Below, in pieces: positions 12,497-22,450 of a DNA stretch of 64,000 bases. The notes beneath the pieces are model-generated. The model was not told the origin of the DNA, did no database searches, and saw only the letters and a program-made list of their open reading frames with translations. This DNA comes from Theobroma cacao (Eukaryota; Streptophyta; Magnoliopsida; Malvales; Malvaceae), in assembly GCF_000208745.1 (NCBI RefSeq), contig NC_030855.1, forward strand, positions 11,512,744-11,576,743. Reading direction: 5' to 3'. Position numbers and translations under genes: made by a program. Numbering within the stretch: position 1 is the first letter of the stretch; the number at the start of each line of letters is the position of its first letter.

Positions 12497-13102
12497 ATTA
12501 AATCTTAAACTAAGCTTAAAATCATTAAAAGGAATGATTTTTGCTTAAAAATGAGTTAAAAGGGTTTTATAAGAGGCTTACCTTTCAAAAATGAAACTGA
12601 GGGTTGAAAATCCTCGAGAGATGTGGTATATTTATAGTATGGGTTGTGAAAATATATTTTTACCTTTATTTTTTTTGAAAACAACGTAATCTATTGATAG
12701 ATTGGGCTTATCTATCGATAAATGAGCTATAGAACCAAGCTCTCGAGTTTAAATCTATCGATCGATTTGACAAATCTATCGTTACATAGACTCATTTATT
12801 AATAGATGATAAAAACATCTATTAATAGATGTTCATAAAAATGCATTTCTAGATTTCGTGAAGAATATCTATCGATAGATGATGAACATTTATTGATAGA
12901 TAAGCTCCAGTAGCTAAAAATGAAGTCAAAACCTTGTGCAATTGGACTCCATTTCACACCAAACTTTGTATATCATTTTAAAATATTAAAACATGAAATT
13001 TTCTAAGTATAGAAATGAATTTCAAGTGTTTAAAACATAATTTAACTTGCTTATCTAAGGATTTTCTAACTTGGCAATCCTACATTGGGGTCGGATTTCA
13101 CA
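12497..13102. repeat. Unclassified LTR-like repeat, right half
   Basis: This continues 9203-9837 across the LTR insertion. It holds an ATCGAT/ATTAAT palindrome array (12688-12902) and ends 'gggtcggatttcaca', which looks like an LTR terminus in antisense. It has no credible coding content. Confidence 0.4.
12688..12902. repeat. ATCTATCGATAGAT palindrome array
   Basis: Perfect or near-perfect palindromes ATCTATCGATAGAT (12867-12880), CATCTATTAATAGATG (12816-12831) and ATCTATTGATAGAT (12689-12702), plus shorter versions, lie within 215 bp. The units differ mainly at the central TCGA/TTAA step while staying self-complementary. Confidence 0.85.
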
Positions 13103-13599
13103 CTTTTAGCCATGTATATTACTTTGTTATGAAAATATTTGAATATTTGTTTTCAAACTTGCTTTTACTCCAAATTAGTCGTCAAGTCCCTTTTGGTTAA
13201 CTTTGATATATTTGTTCTTCTTGCTTTGAAGAGTTTTTTGAATATGTTTTCAACTTACATGCTCATTTGGTTTCCAAATTATTTTTGACAAGTTTGAAAA
13301 GAGAACAAGTTTAAGAATCTCTCTTCTTCTTGAGTTATGATTTTATCATGAAAATATTTTAGAAATTTTTTTATGGCTCACTTACTCATTATCTTCATAC
13401 TTGAGCATTTTACTTCACCTTGAAGAGTTTTGAAAATCTGTTTTCAATTTGTTTGTTCATTTCTTTTGGTTTATTTCAAAGTGAAAAGAAATTTGAGAAG
13501 TTATCATCCAGCTTCAAAGTTTGATGGTCTATGAATGTGGGACTTCTAGTCACGTTAGAATCTCTACAACTTTGTTGGCCCTGTATCTAAGCTCTTTGA
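13103..13599. other. Non-coding AT-rich stretch
   Basis: A loosely repeated 'gaagagttttnnaaatntgttttcaa' theme occurs at 13228 and 13420. No gene is recognised. It lies between the LTR-like terminus at 13102 and the degraded gag of element G. Confidence 0.4.
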
Positions 13600-14418
13600 C
13601 CCTTTTTTCTCTCCATTCATATTCCATTCTCCTACTTTCAATCATTCTAGTTACATCCACCACTGCAGCATAGGAAGCAAACCTTTGGGTGGCAAGAATT
13701 TTGAATAACAGCTAAATTAATCCCCTAATGAATCTCTTGATCCTTTTCTACTTAGTTAGGACTAAGTTAGGAGCATATTTCGATAATTGGGTGAAGTGGA
13801 CATCATACTCCATCGCAGTCATGTTTGGGGCTATCCCAAAGCCTTAAACTCCTATGCCTTAGTGTCTTTCACACTTTTAGGCAAAAAACGATACAGGAAA
13901 GATTAGACATATTCTTCCCATGACATTGAGGCTGACCCCGATGGTCTACCTCTCTTAAGTGACACAAACTATATTTTGACCACATCTTTTAATCTGAATC
14001 CCACTAATTCTACTAATCAATGTGCGAAGCATCCCAAGGTTGAGCAAATATATACCGTGTCTTTAAAAAATTTTTGCAGATCTTACTCCGCATCTGAACT
14101 AGAAAAAAACGTGGGTTTTAACTTCATGAAATTTGCCAAAGAAACCTTAATATCTCTTCTCAAATGTTCACACTAAGGCACATAATCCGGATCTTGTGAA
14201 CTAGAGTCAACCCATTCCCTAGACTGTACCTATCTTCTATTGTGGAAATCAGGAATTCATTTGCCAAACTTTGCAGCCTAGTTACCAAATCTTCTAGGGT
14301 GACACCTACTCTTGTTGCCTAGTCATCCCTATCTCCGACATTCTCATCACTAGTTGGCATATAACTAGGTTTTGCATTTCGATCACGTCTAGTTGTTTTT
14401 CTCTTACCACAACTCCTT
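13600..14418 (-). pseudogene. gag: Element G gag, degraded and split by element H
   Basis: Translating the minus strand gives a retrotransposon Gag interrupted by many stops. The N-terminal region (about 14200-14400) contains RNAKPSYMPTSDENVGDRDD and LEDLVTRLQSLANEF; the C-terminal region (about 13610-13820) contains MTAMEYDVHFTQLSKYAPN and FASYAAVVDVTRMIESR, typical of the Gag of Ty3/Gypsy elements that assembles the cytoplasmic particle. The start codon lies on the far side of element H, at 20561-20563: removing H and one copy of the TCCTT duplication joins the frame at its third codon. At least six in-frame stops and probable frameshifts show it is dead. The pol region that should follow to the left is missing. 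Confidence 0.75.
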
Positions 14419-15941
14419 TGACACGGGCTTGGAACTTTAGCCAAGTTCTGTGTGGTGCTGTAGTATTATGTTTGTAAGACTAAGCAAGCCTTCCCGAGGT
14501 TTCTTGTATATTGGTGCGAAAACATAAAGTATATAAATATTGAGAAAGAGATTAGGGAGAATAAATAAGTATTATTGTTCCAATGAGAGAAAAACAAAGT
14601 ACCTAAGATCTAAGTACAAAGTAAATTGCTTGATTGCTTGATAATAAGACACGACAATTTGATACCTTATAAAAACTCTTTGAGGTGCTATTTATAAGTG
14701 CCTACTTGTCCTAAACTTAGTGTGCAAGTAAATTAAAATTGCATGAAAGGAAAGTCCTAAAACTAAGCCTACTTGGTGAGCAAGTAATCTCACAAGTAAG
14801 AAAAATTGGCAAGTATTCTAGGAACCATAGAAACTTGCTTAGCTGCCATGTTGACAGCACTTATGCCTCTGTGTGCTAGCTATTACGAGCATATGCACTC
14901 TGCTTGGGGGCTATTGGAGTGCTTTGTTGGTTTTGTTTTGATGGCCCAGATTCCTACTAACCTTCGTGGCCCAGTGTGAGAATTGCTTGAGGTGGTGTGC
15001 CTTAATGGTGTGCGCCTCACTCGTATGAGCCCATCGGGTGTGTGGCTCATCTCACTTGGTGTGTTCCTCATAGGTGAGCTAACCAGTATGAGGCCGTTCA
15101 TGTCAGATCCTTCAAGACAAGGCCTATCAATGCATGGTCCTCTTCAGGGTCAATCTCTATGGGTGAGAGACTCATGCATGGGCTGGCCTAATACGCAACA
15201 CCCTTGTGTGCCTTGTCTGAACTTACTACCAGTGGGCGCTTAGCATACACAAGTCCCTATGGTGTGCAGCCCCCTATAACTAGGTTGTGCATGCTCTGCC
15301 TATGTAGGATCTGACTACTTGTGGGCTTGGCGTGTGGGTGCTGATAGTGTGCAACCCATGCGCGTTACTAGTGTCACACAACCCTTGAATGCTACTGTGC
15401 TGTGCACGACCCACTAGCGTAATATGCCCAATTTGGGTTATTACTGTATGGCCCAATATTGCTAGGTTAATGTATGCGTAGCCCCCTCTTACAAGGCTAT
15501 AGTGTGCATGGCTTGTATACATGCTACCTCATACTAGAAGGCCTTGTGCTACCCAGTATTCGTGTGCGCTGACCCTTGTCACTAGGCTAAATGTTGTGCG
15601 ACTTATGTGGCCCAAATCTACTGGTGCATCTGTCACACAAATCTATGGAATTGTGCGCACAGTGCATGTACCATGCTGTTATGTGGGCTTGACTTACCGA
15701 ATTGGCATGCCATGCCTATTGACCTGCTCTAAGGTGTGCTGCCTATTGGCTTGCATGTTATTGTTGTGGTCCGACCACTCTAATGCTGTGTCTATTTGGA
15801 AACCCCCTGTTATGAGCTACTTATTTATGTTCCACAATAAACTCCTTGCCCTAATTGTGCCCATGGGTTGGGCAGCAGACATACATAGTACTAGGTCGGT
15901 AGTGGCTAGTTAGACTGGTCATGGATTTGCGGACCGTGACA
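14419..15941 (-). repeat. Element H 3' LTR (left)
   Basis: It aligns with 19196-20553 over most of its length ('cttggtgagcaagtaatctcaca', 'gttagactggtcatggattt') and ends GGACCGTGACA. The outer 170 bp do not match the other LTR well, so the two differ by an insertion or deletion there. Confidence 0.75.
14689..14696 (-). promoter_or_regulatory. Element H LTR TATA box (left LTR)
   Basis: The minus strand reads TATAAATA within GCTATTTATAA; it is conserved at 19317-19324 in the other LTR. Confidence 0.55.
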
Positions 15942-15952
15942 TTCTCCCCCAC
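15942..15952 (-). other. Element H polypurine tract
   Basis: The minus strand reads GTGGGGGAGAA directly before the 3' LTR start TGTCACGG. It is the same tract as in E1 (25174-25184), as expected for the plus-strand primer. Confidence 0.8.
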
Positions 15953-16428
15953 TTGAATTAGGCAATGTCCTCATTGCCTTGTGATCTCCTACCACAAGTC
16001 TTCGACAGATTCCCCATATTCCATATGGGTGCATTTAAGACTGCTTCTCCCTTGTTGTCTCAAGAACACTAGGTGTGTTCGGCCATGTGGACTTTCAGCT
16101 TGCTATTGGCCTTCATCATCTAAGTACATGACTTCTATATGTTTAATACACATAAGTTTTGAACTTGATGCATAAGTAATGCCAATCTCTGGTTGATCAA
16201 AACTCCTTCTAGGAAAATCCCATTTTTCCTCAAACTTGACAACGAAATGCATCGACATCTCACTAAGATCCCTAACATCCTTCACTTGTTGCTAGTTTTG
16301 TTGTTGCATTGCTGTCATCAATTAATCTAACTCTTCGTCTCAATGAAAAACCTCAGTCAACATGTTGTGCCAGTCCTTGGGAAGCTCATCGCTATTAGAC
16401 TCCAACTAATCGATGTTGTCTCTGACAT
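15953..16428 (-). pseudogene. Element H internal coding relic, C-terminal part
   Basis: On the minus strand an interrupted frame continues from 18914-19109 across the solo LTR I: joining at the duplicated target keeps the frame and reads FEYVRDNID, then ESNSDELPKDWHNML, a glutamine run, VKDVRDLSEMSMHFVVKFEE and FDQPEIGITYASSSK. Several stops interrupt it. No zinc knuckle, protease or RT motif is visible. It may be a gag-like or coiled-coil remnant; the function is not recognised. Confidence 0.45.
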
Positions 16429-17145
16429 TGTCATAGCCCAAATCTTGGGCCATGATTGGCACAAGGGCCCAATAGGCGTAGCTCACTAGGCCGAAGCAAG
16501 CCTTTCTATGAAAACTTGTTCATTAGACCATCTGTCCCTCATTTACCTCTAAAGTTCTTAATTCATAGTTTTCAAAAATAATTTCTTCTCAAGAATAAAT
16601 CACGGCAACCAAATATAAACCATTCACAAAATAATATTGCCATTTGCCAACCTGTGGCGACATTATTATGCAAACCAAACATATAGTGTTTACAACAAAT
16701 CTCACGAATTACATTTAAATAACCATATACACATACAAAAGACCTTAACTATCAGCAGGGTGACTTTGGCGTGGATACTAGCATGAAGTGTCCTAGTAAA
16801 CCTACCTTAAGAAAAATAGGAGGAAGCACCTCTACCTAGGATCTAACTACCTTCGATCCTAAAAACTAAAGCATAAAGTTGAAAAGAATGAGTATAAACT
16901 CAATAAGTGAACATAGGAAGGGAACAAGCAAACGATACAGAAGGTTTTCAAGAACATGATGCACTCGTTTTAAAACCATGCAATTTGTATATCATAAACA
17001 ACTCGATAACATATTCACGTTTAACTCGTTTTAAAACACTTAGGAAATTCAACTTTCAATAATCAATATAATCACATTTCATTTTCCAAACATCCCTGCT
17101 CTACAGGGCAAGTACACAAGTGTGTAAGAATTCATGTATATATTT

Positions 17146-17171
17146 TGTATATATATATATATATATATATT
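17146..17171. repeat. TA microsatellite in LTR I
   Basis: An alternating TA run lies just before the hairpin minisatellite, the same order as in type-A LTRs. Confidence 0.9.
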
Positions 17172-17249
17172 TCCAAACATTCATAAAATATATCAAGATC
17201 ATTCCCAAACTAGTCAACATGGCTCAATGCATACAACCACCATCCTCAA

Positions 17250-17420
17250 CTCAGCTCATGTGCACTCCCACACTGCACATGGAAAATATCATGTGCACTA
17301 CCACACCGCACATGGCATATATCATCATGTGTAGTCTCGCACCACCTCACCACCGCCATGTGCACTCCCACACCACACACTATCGGCACCGTCATGTGCA
17401 TTCCCACATTGCATACGCAC
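17250..17420. repeat. Hairpin minisatellite in LTR I
   Basis: Four units of 'catgtgcactcccacaccgcacat' type are present. Arms ATGTGC and GCACAT flank a loop of about 10-12 nt. Confidence 0.75.
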
Positions 17421-18913
17421 GATTATAATGATCATACAACATTATCATTCAATGCATAACATACATATCCACATAATATAGGAACACATGGTTTCATTAT
17501 ATTACACAATTCACAGTATAAAAAAAAAGTTTCATCAATGGCTTGTTTCCATGCACATTTTAAAGAAAAGACCAATAAAATATTTCTAGTGATTCAATCA
17601 AACACATATGCATTTATCCCAAAACATTTTAATGCAAGTTCACTCACCTTGGTAATGCCACCTTACAAAATTAGCACCAATAAGGCTTTACTCCAAGTTA
17701 AGTCTTGAAGTACCATTAAAACCTATATTTGCCAATAAACAATAATAGCTTCAAATATATCATAAATTTGAACTCAATAATTCTAATAAACACACACTAG
17801 ATAAATTACATTCTAGCCTAATATTTAACCTAGAATTCTAGTTTAATTCACAACCCACTATACCAACTATTCCAATTTAAAGATTCTTTACCTTGGTGAG
17901 CTTGGAGGCATAAAGATCAACAAAAACATAATATTTCCAAGAAAAAGAATTTGAAGAAATTAGGAAATAAAATCTGAAAATATAACCTATAAGTTCTAAA
18001 ATTCAAGAGTTGAAAATACATACCTTTTGGCTTTAAAAATGAAGGAAAGAAAGAGAGATTTTTCTTTCTCTCTCCTAAGATTTGGTTGTGCTGAAAATTA
18101 GGGTTAAAAGTTGCGGGTTTTGGTGCTCAAGAAGTTAGGAGAAGGAAGAAGTAAGAAATGAAAGGAAAGGAAAAGAAAATGAAAGAAAATTGATTTTTCA
18201 TAATGGAGAGAGAAAATGGCGTGGGAGTATGATGAAAAAGAAAAAAATGCTTTTTGGTGAAGATAAGAACCGATCATGGAAGAAGAAGACCAAGCTAATG
18301 ATAAAATTACCATTTTGCCCTTCAAGGTTTTGACCTTTTTTAATTAAGTCCTCCCACACTCTTTTAATTCCAATTTATTTCTATTTTTCTTCCTTAACAC
18401 TTGTACCAATAAAATATCAAATTCGCATTTCAATGCAGTATCACCATAATATTTAAATATATACTTACCCGCGCTAACTTTACTTAATAAAGACACGAGG
18501 GCCCCACTAACGTCATTTTTCTCCAAAATTCCCTCGTTCTTCTTCTTCCCCAATTAGGTTGACCATATACTCCCCCTTCATGACTAATTTCGACATCGAA
18601 TAAAATATTAATATTTTAATCTTATTTATTAATAAAATATTATTTTATTTTAAAAATTTTCACTTGTCTCCTTGGCACCCAAAATACCTTATTATGCCCC
18701 AATTTACTTCCAAATCACTTTTTATCTAGCTAACTCATCCTCAATAAAAATATTATTATTTAATTGTTATTCCCTCGAGTGCGGATTATTTTACTCTAAA
18801 ATATTTCTTTCACCCATCACCACTCTTTGACTCTTAAATTCACGTCAATTAGCCCTTCATCTAATCAATATTATTGTTGACTACCATACGGGGGTACAAG
18901 GTGTTATAAACAT

Positions 18914-19109
18914 ATTCGAAGTTGCCTTACACCTCATGAGTGATAACTGTCTCTAAGCGAGATACGCCATTATCTAGTGCTTGTAAGACGCCCTCAAACT
19001 CGTAACACTCCGTAGCATGTGTGTGCGCAATTACCTTGTTTGCAACGTTCACACAATCTTGAACCAAGGCGTTCAAGAATGACATAATCCTTTCACCAAT
19101 TGATGACAT
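18914..19109 (-). pseudogene. Element H internal coding relic, N-terminal part
   Basis: A 60-residue frame starts at 19109 (MSSIGERIMSFLNALVQDC...), rich in hydrophobic heptad-like positions (VLQALDNGVSRLETVI). It stops at 18924-18926, but the frame then runs on across LTR I into 16428. It lies about 75 bp inside the primer-binding site, the normal place for gag. No family was recognised; a coiled-coil gag remnant is possible. Confidence 0.4.
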
Positions 19110-19183
19110 TCTTCCTTCTAATCTTCAAACCCATACTAGAACAACTCTTATCACCTCCTAGCCTTTAAAGGTGACAAACTTTG

Positions 19184-19194
19184 TTTTGATACCA
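19184..19194 (-). other. Element H primer-binding site
   Basis: The minus strand reads TGGTATCAAAA, close to the initiator tRNA-Met primer site (TGGTATCAGAGC), one base from the 5' LTR. Confidence 0.7.
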
Positions 19195-19195
19195 A

Positions 19196-20553
19196 TGAGA
19201 ACTAAACCTAAGTTAGAAAGAAAACAAAGAAAAAAGAAAAGTGAGTATCGAAAAAGAATGAGTCTGTAAATTGATACTCGGGTAATTTGATGTCTTATAA
19301 AAATTCTCTAAGGTGCTATTTATAATAGTCTACTTGACCTAAAATTAGTGTGCAAGTAAATTAAAATTGCATGAAAGGAAAATCCAAAATTTGAGCTTAC
19401 TTGGTGAGCAAGTAATCTCACAACGAAGGAAAATTGGCAAGAATTCTAAGAACCCTAAAAACTTGCTTGGCTGCCAAGTCGATAGCATTTATGCCTCCGT
19501 GTGCTGGTTGGTGCAAGTGTGCAGGCTGCTGTATGTATGCTATTGGAGCGCTCTGCTAGTCTAGTGTGGATGGCCCGCTTACAAGCGGCCTAAATTCTTG
19601 TAAGCTCCATGGCCTGGTGTGAATAGGGCTTGGTGTGGTGCACCTTAGTGGTGTGCATCTAACTCATATGAGCCCATTAGATGTGTGGCTCTTTTCACTC
19701 GGTGTGCTACTCAAGGGTGAGCTAGCCGGTGTGAGGCCCACACATATCAGGTCCTATAAGGCAAGGCATGCTAGAGCATGGTCCTCCTCAAGGTCGGTCT
19801 CTATGGGCAAACGACTCTTGGATGAGCTGGCTTGATGCACGACACCCTCGTGTGCTTGGTCCGAACTTGCTACTGGCGGGCGCTCAGCATGCACAAGTCC
19901 TTGTGGTGCTCAACCCCCTATCATTGGGCTGCGTAGTGTTCTACCCATTTAGGATTTAATTGCCTATGGGCTTGCGTGTAGGTGCTGATAGTGTGTGGCC
20001 TATGTGTTCTGCTGGAGTAGTGCGGCCGTTTTTGTGATGTGTGTTATTTAGGCTCCCATTGTGTAGCCCGATAATGCTAGGTCGATGTATGCACAGCCCC
20101 CTCTTGCAAGGCTATAGTGTGCCTGGCCTATGTGCTCGTTGCCTCCTACTACGAGGTCCTGTGCTGCTTGGAACTCTTCTGCGCCAGCCCCTATCGCTGG
20201 GCTAAATGTTGTGCAACATGTGTCACCCAAACCTGTTAGTGCATCCAGCATGCAAATTTATGGAATACGTGCCCAGTATGTGTACAATGCAACGTACGAG
20301 CTTGGCCTTCCGAACTGGCATGCCATGCCTGTCAAACTGCCCCAGGGTGTGATACCTACAACCTATGTGCTGTTGTTGTGACCCAACCACACTGATGCTG
20401 GCGATGGTTGGAAACCTCCTATTACGGGTTGCCTACTTGCAGTCCTCAACAAACTCCCTACCTCAAGCATGCTTATGGGCTAGGCAATAAACATGCATGC
20501 TGCTAGGTTGGCAGTTACATGTTAGACTGGTCATGGATTTACGAACAATGACA
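19196..20553 (-). repeat. Element H 5' LTR (right)
   Basis: It begins TGAGAACTAAACC and ends AACAATGACA, followed by the TCCTT duplication. It shares the GTGTGC-rich central region and the end sequence with the left LTR. Its antisense TATA is at 19317-19324. Confidence 0.75.
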
Positions 20554-20865
20554 TCCTTGACATGGACACTCGTGGTTATTCTATAGGCTCATCTGAGGCA
20601 TCTTGTTCACTCGTAGCCCTTGAGGTAGCTCTTGTCTAAGGTCGCATCTTATACCAAGACGAAGCAATACCATGTTCAAAATGCCAAAATCCTTTGTTCA
20701 AAATTCAAATTCCAAAAATTCAAAGGTAGACTTACTAAAACTTGGTAGTTCGTGCAGCCTTCTGCTCATAATTCGTGTTATAGTCACAAACCATCAACAA
20801 GATTATACACTAATCCCAGCACTTACTTGACAAACACAAATTTACCTAAGACACTCTAAACCTAA
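20554..20865 (-). mobile_element. Element G leader between gag start and primer site
   Basis: This is the non-coding 5' leader of element G, from the primer site to the gag start codon at 20561-20563. No other feature was seen. Confidence 0.6.
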
Positions 20866-20879
20866 GAGCTTTGATGCCA
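20866..20879 (-). other. Element G primer-binding site
   Basis: The minus strand reads TGGCATCAAAGCTC, similar to the initiator tRNA-Met site TGGTATCAGAGC, four bases from the LTR start at 20884. Confidence 0.7.
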
Positions 20880-21926
20880 ACTTTGTCACGACCCAAACCC
20901 TAAGGTCCATGTTCGGCGCACAAGCCTAACAGGCAAAGCCTATAAAATTTGAGCAAGCCTTAAATTTAAAAATCATATAACATAAAGCCAAGGGATTTCA
21001 TAACCAAATATTCATAAATAAAATTTAAGTTTAAGTTCAACATAACATATTATCCCTGGCATATAGTTCATAACAATAACCATAAGTTCATATGTTAACC
21101 ATTTAAGTGAGTTCATACATAACAACCCTTATACAAGTTCATAGGCACAATGTGTCACAACCCAATTTTCGGACCATGACCGGTGCATGGGCCCATTGGA
21201 TGTAGCCCTCTAAGCCCAAGCAAGCCTATGTATATACTCCTGCTCATCATCCCGTCAACTATTCTTGCATTTACATCTCATAATTTTAACCTTTAAGTAT
21301 TTAATAGTAAATTATAACAATCAAAAACTACATTTATAATGGCCTAAAATAACATTAACTATTGCCACTCATGGTGGCTTTACCAATCAAGATATACATA
21401 TATGGTCTAAGACATCTAAGTACATTACATCACATGTACGTATTTACAAACAAAAATGACTCTAGGCTTCCAACGGAGTGACCAAGGTGAAGGTGCGGCT
21501 ACGGAATGCCAATATACCTACCTAGGATACGAATCTACGAGGATACCTCGACCTAGTTACTGGCTGCCTCCTGATATGAAAACATGAAGTTGAAAACAGT
21601 GAGTATAAACCCAGTGAGTGAACAAAGGAAATGAACAAACAAGCGATAAAGAAAATTTAAAGAAAACATGATGCACTTATTTTCAAAAACAATGCAATTT
21701 AGTTTAGCTCCTATTAAAACCCCTCATAAAACCCTTAATGATTTAATCACTTGATGATAAAGGGTCCATGCATAACAAAGGATTCAAAGAGTGAAAACTT
21801 TAATAGCATTCAAGCAACTCAAGTCAAGTAAACGACGAGTCCTCGCTCTAGCGGAAAGGCATTCTCACTGCAGTGTAATTTGGGCTCAAAGTATCAGTGG
21901 ACGACGATTTTTCAACTGGCCGAGTG

Positions 21927-22450
21927 TGTCACGACCTAGAACTCCCCTCGAGCCTGTGACAACCTTGCGATGTCCCAATCGACACTCATTACCTGAAATG
22001 TCAACCGGAACCCCGTAAGGCTTTAATATCAGCTTCTCATTTCCCCTGTGAGTAACCGTTGCCAAATATCACATTCTAAAAGAATTTAAACTATTTCCAA
22101 TTTAAAACAATAAAAAATAATTTTCGTCTCACAGGGGTATTTTAGTCATTTTTCTCTAAAAATTTCAAAACTAGCTAATAATGTAGTATACGGTGCAAAA
22201 CACATATTTCATAATCAAAAATAAATTTGGATGTCTAAAACATTCGTTTAAAGTGAAATTATGACTGTTAGAATAAAATAAAAATATTAAACAAAATATT
22301 CTATTTTCTTATAAAAATAAATGCCTACATACAGTAGTATAGATAACTAGAGTATGAAATTTAATTTATAGTGACATGTGGACCCCCAAATGACAAAAAT
22401 GAACGAAGGCTGCAAACCTACAGTTTTTGAGGAAGTAAAGCCAACTGTAG
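21927..22450 (-). repeat. E2 3' LTR (left), first part
   Basis: It starts TGTCACGACCTAGAACTCC and matches 39572-40140. It is broken by E1 after ...AACTGTAG; the right LTR reads straight through there (40135-40155). Confidence 0.85.

Larger units (their letters stand above)
16429..18908 (-). mobile_element. Solo LTR I, mosaic of type-A 3' part and type-D-like U3
   Basis: The plus-strand left end (TGTCATAGCCCAAATCTTGG) and the hairpin minisatellite at 17250-17420 match type-A LTRs. The right end (in sense TATAACACC..., from TGTAACACC) resembles the U3 of the type-D LTR at 2336. The duplications are GACAT (16424-16428) and AACAT (18909-18913), 4 of 5 matching. The terminal CA has become TA. It is inserted in element H's coding relic. 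Confidence 0.75.
14419..20553 (-). mobile_element. Element H, short non-autonomous LTR retrotransposon
   Basis: Two similar LTRs (14419-15941 and 19196-20553) bracket an internal region of only about 0.77 kb once the inserted solo LTR I (16429-18908) is discounted. The target duplication TCCTT is at 14414-14418 and 20554-20558. A tRNA-Met-type primer site lies next to the right LTR and a polypurine tract next to the left LTR, so the element runs on the minus strand. It is inserted in the gag start of element G. There is no RT or integrase, so mobilisation would have needed another element's enzymes. Confidence 0.8.

Noticed and set aside
15521..15913. 130-residue plus-strand frame, plus neighbours at 14983 and 15280
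   Set aside because: They lie in the antisense of the element H LTR; the other H LTR (20130 region) does not keep the frames, and the higher GC content alone gives long frames.
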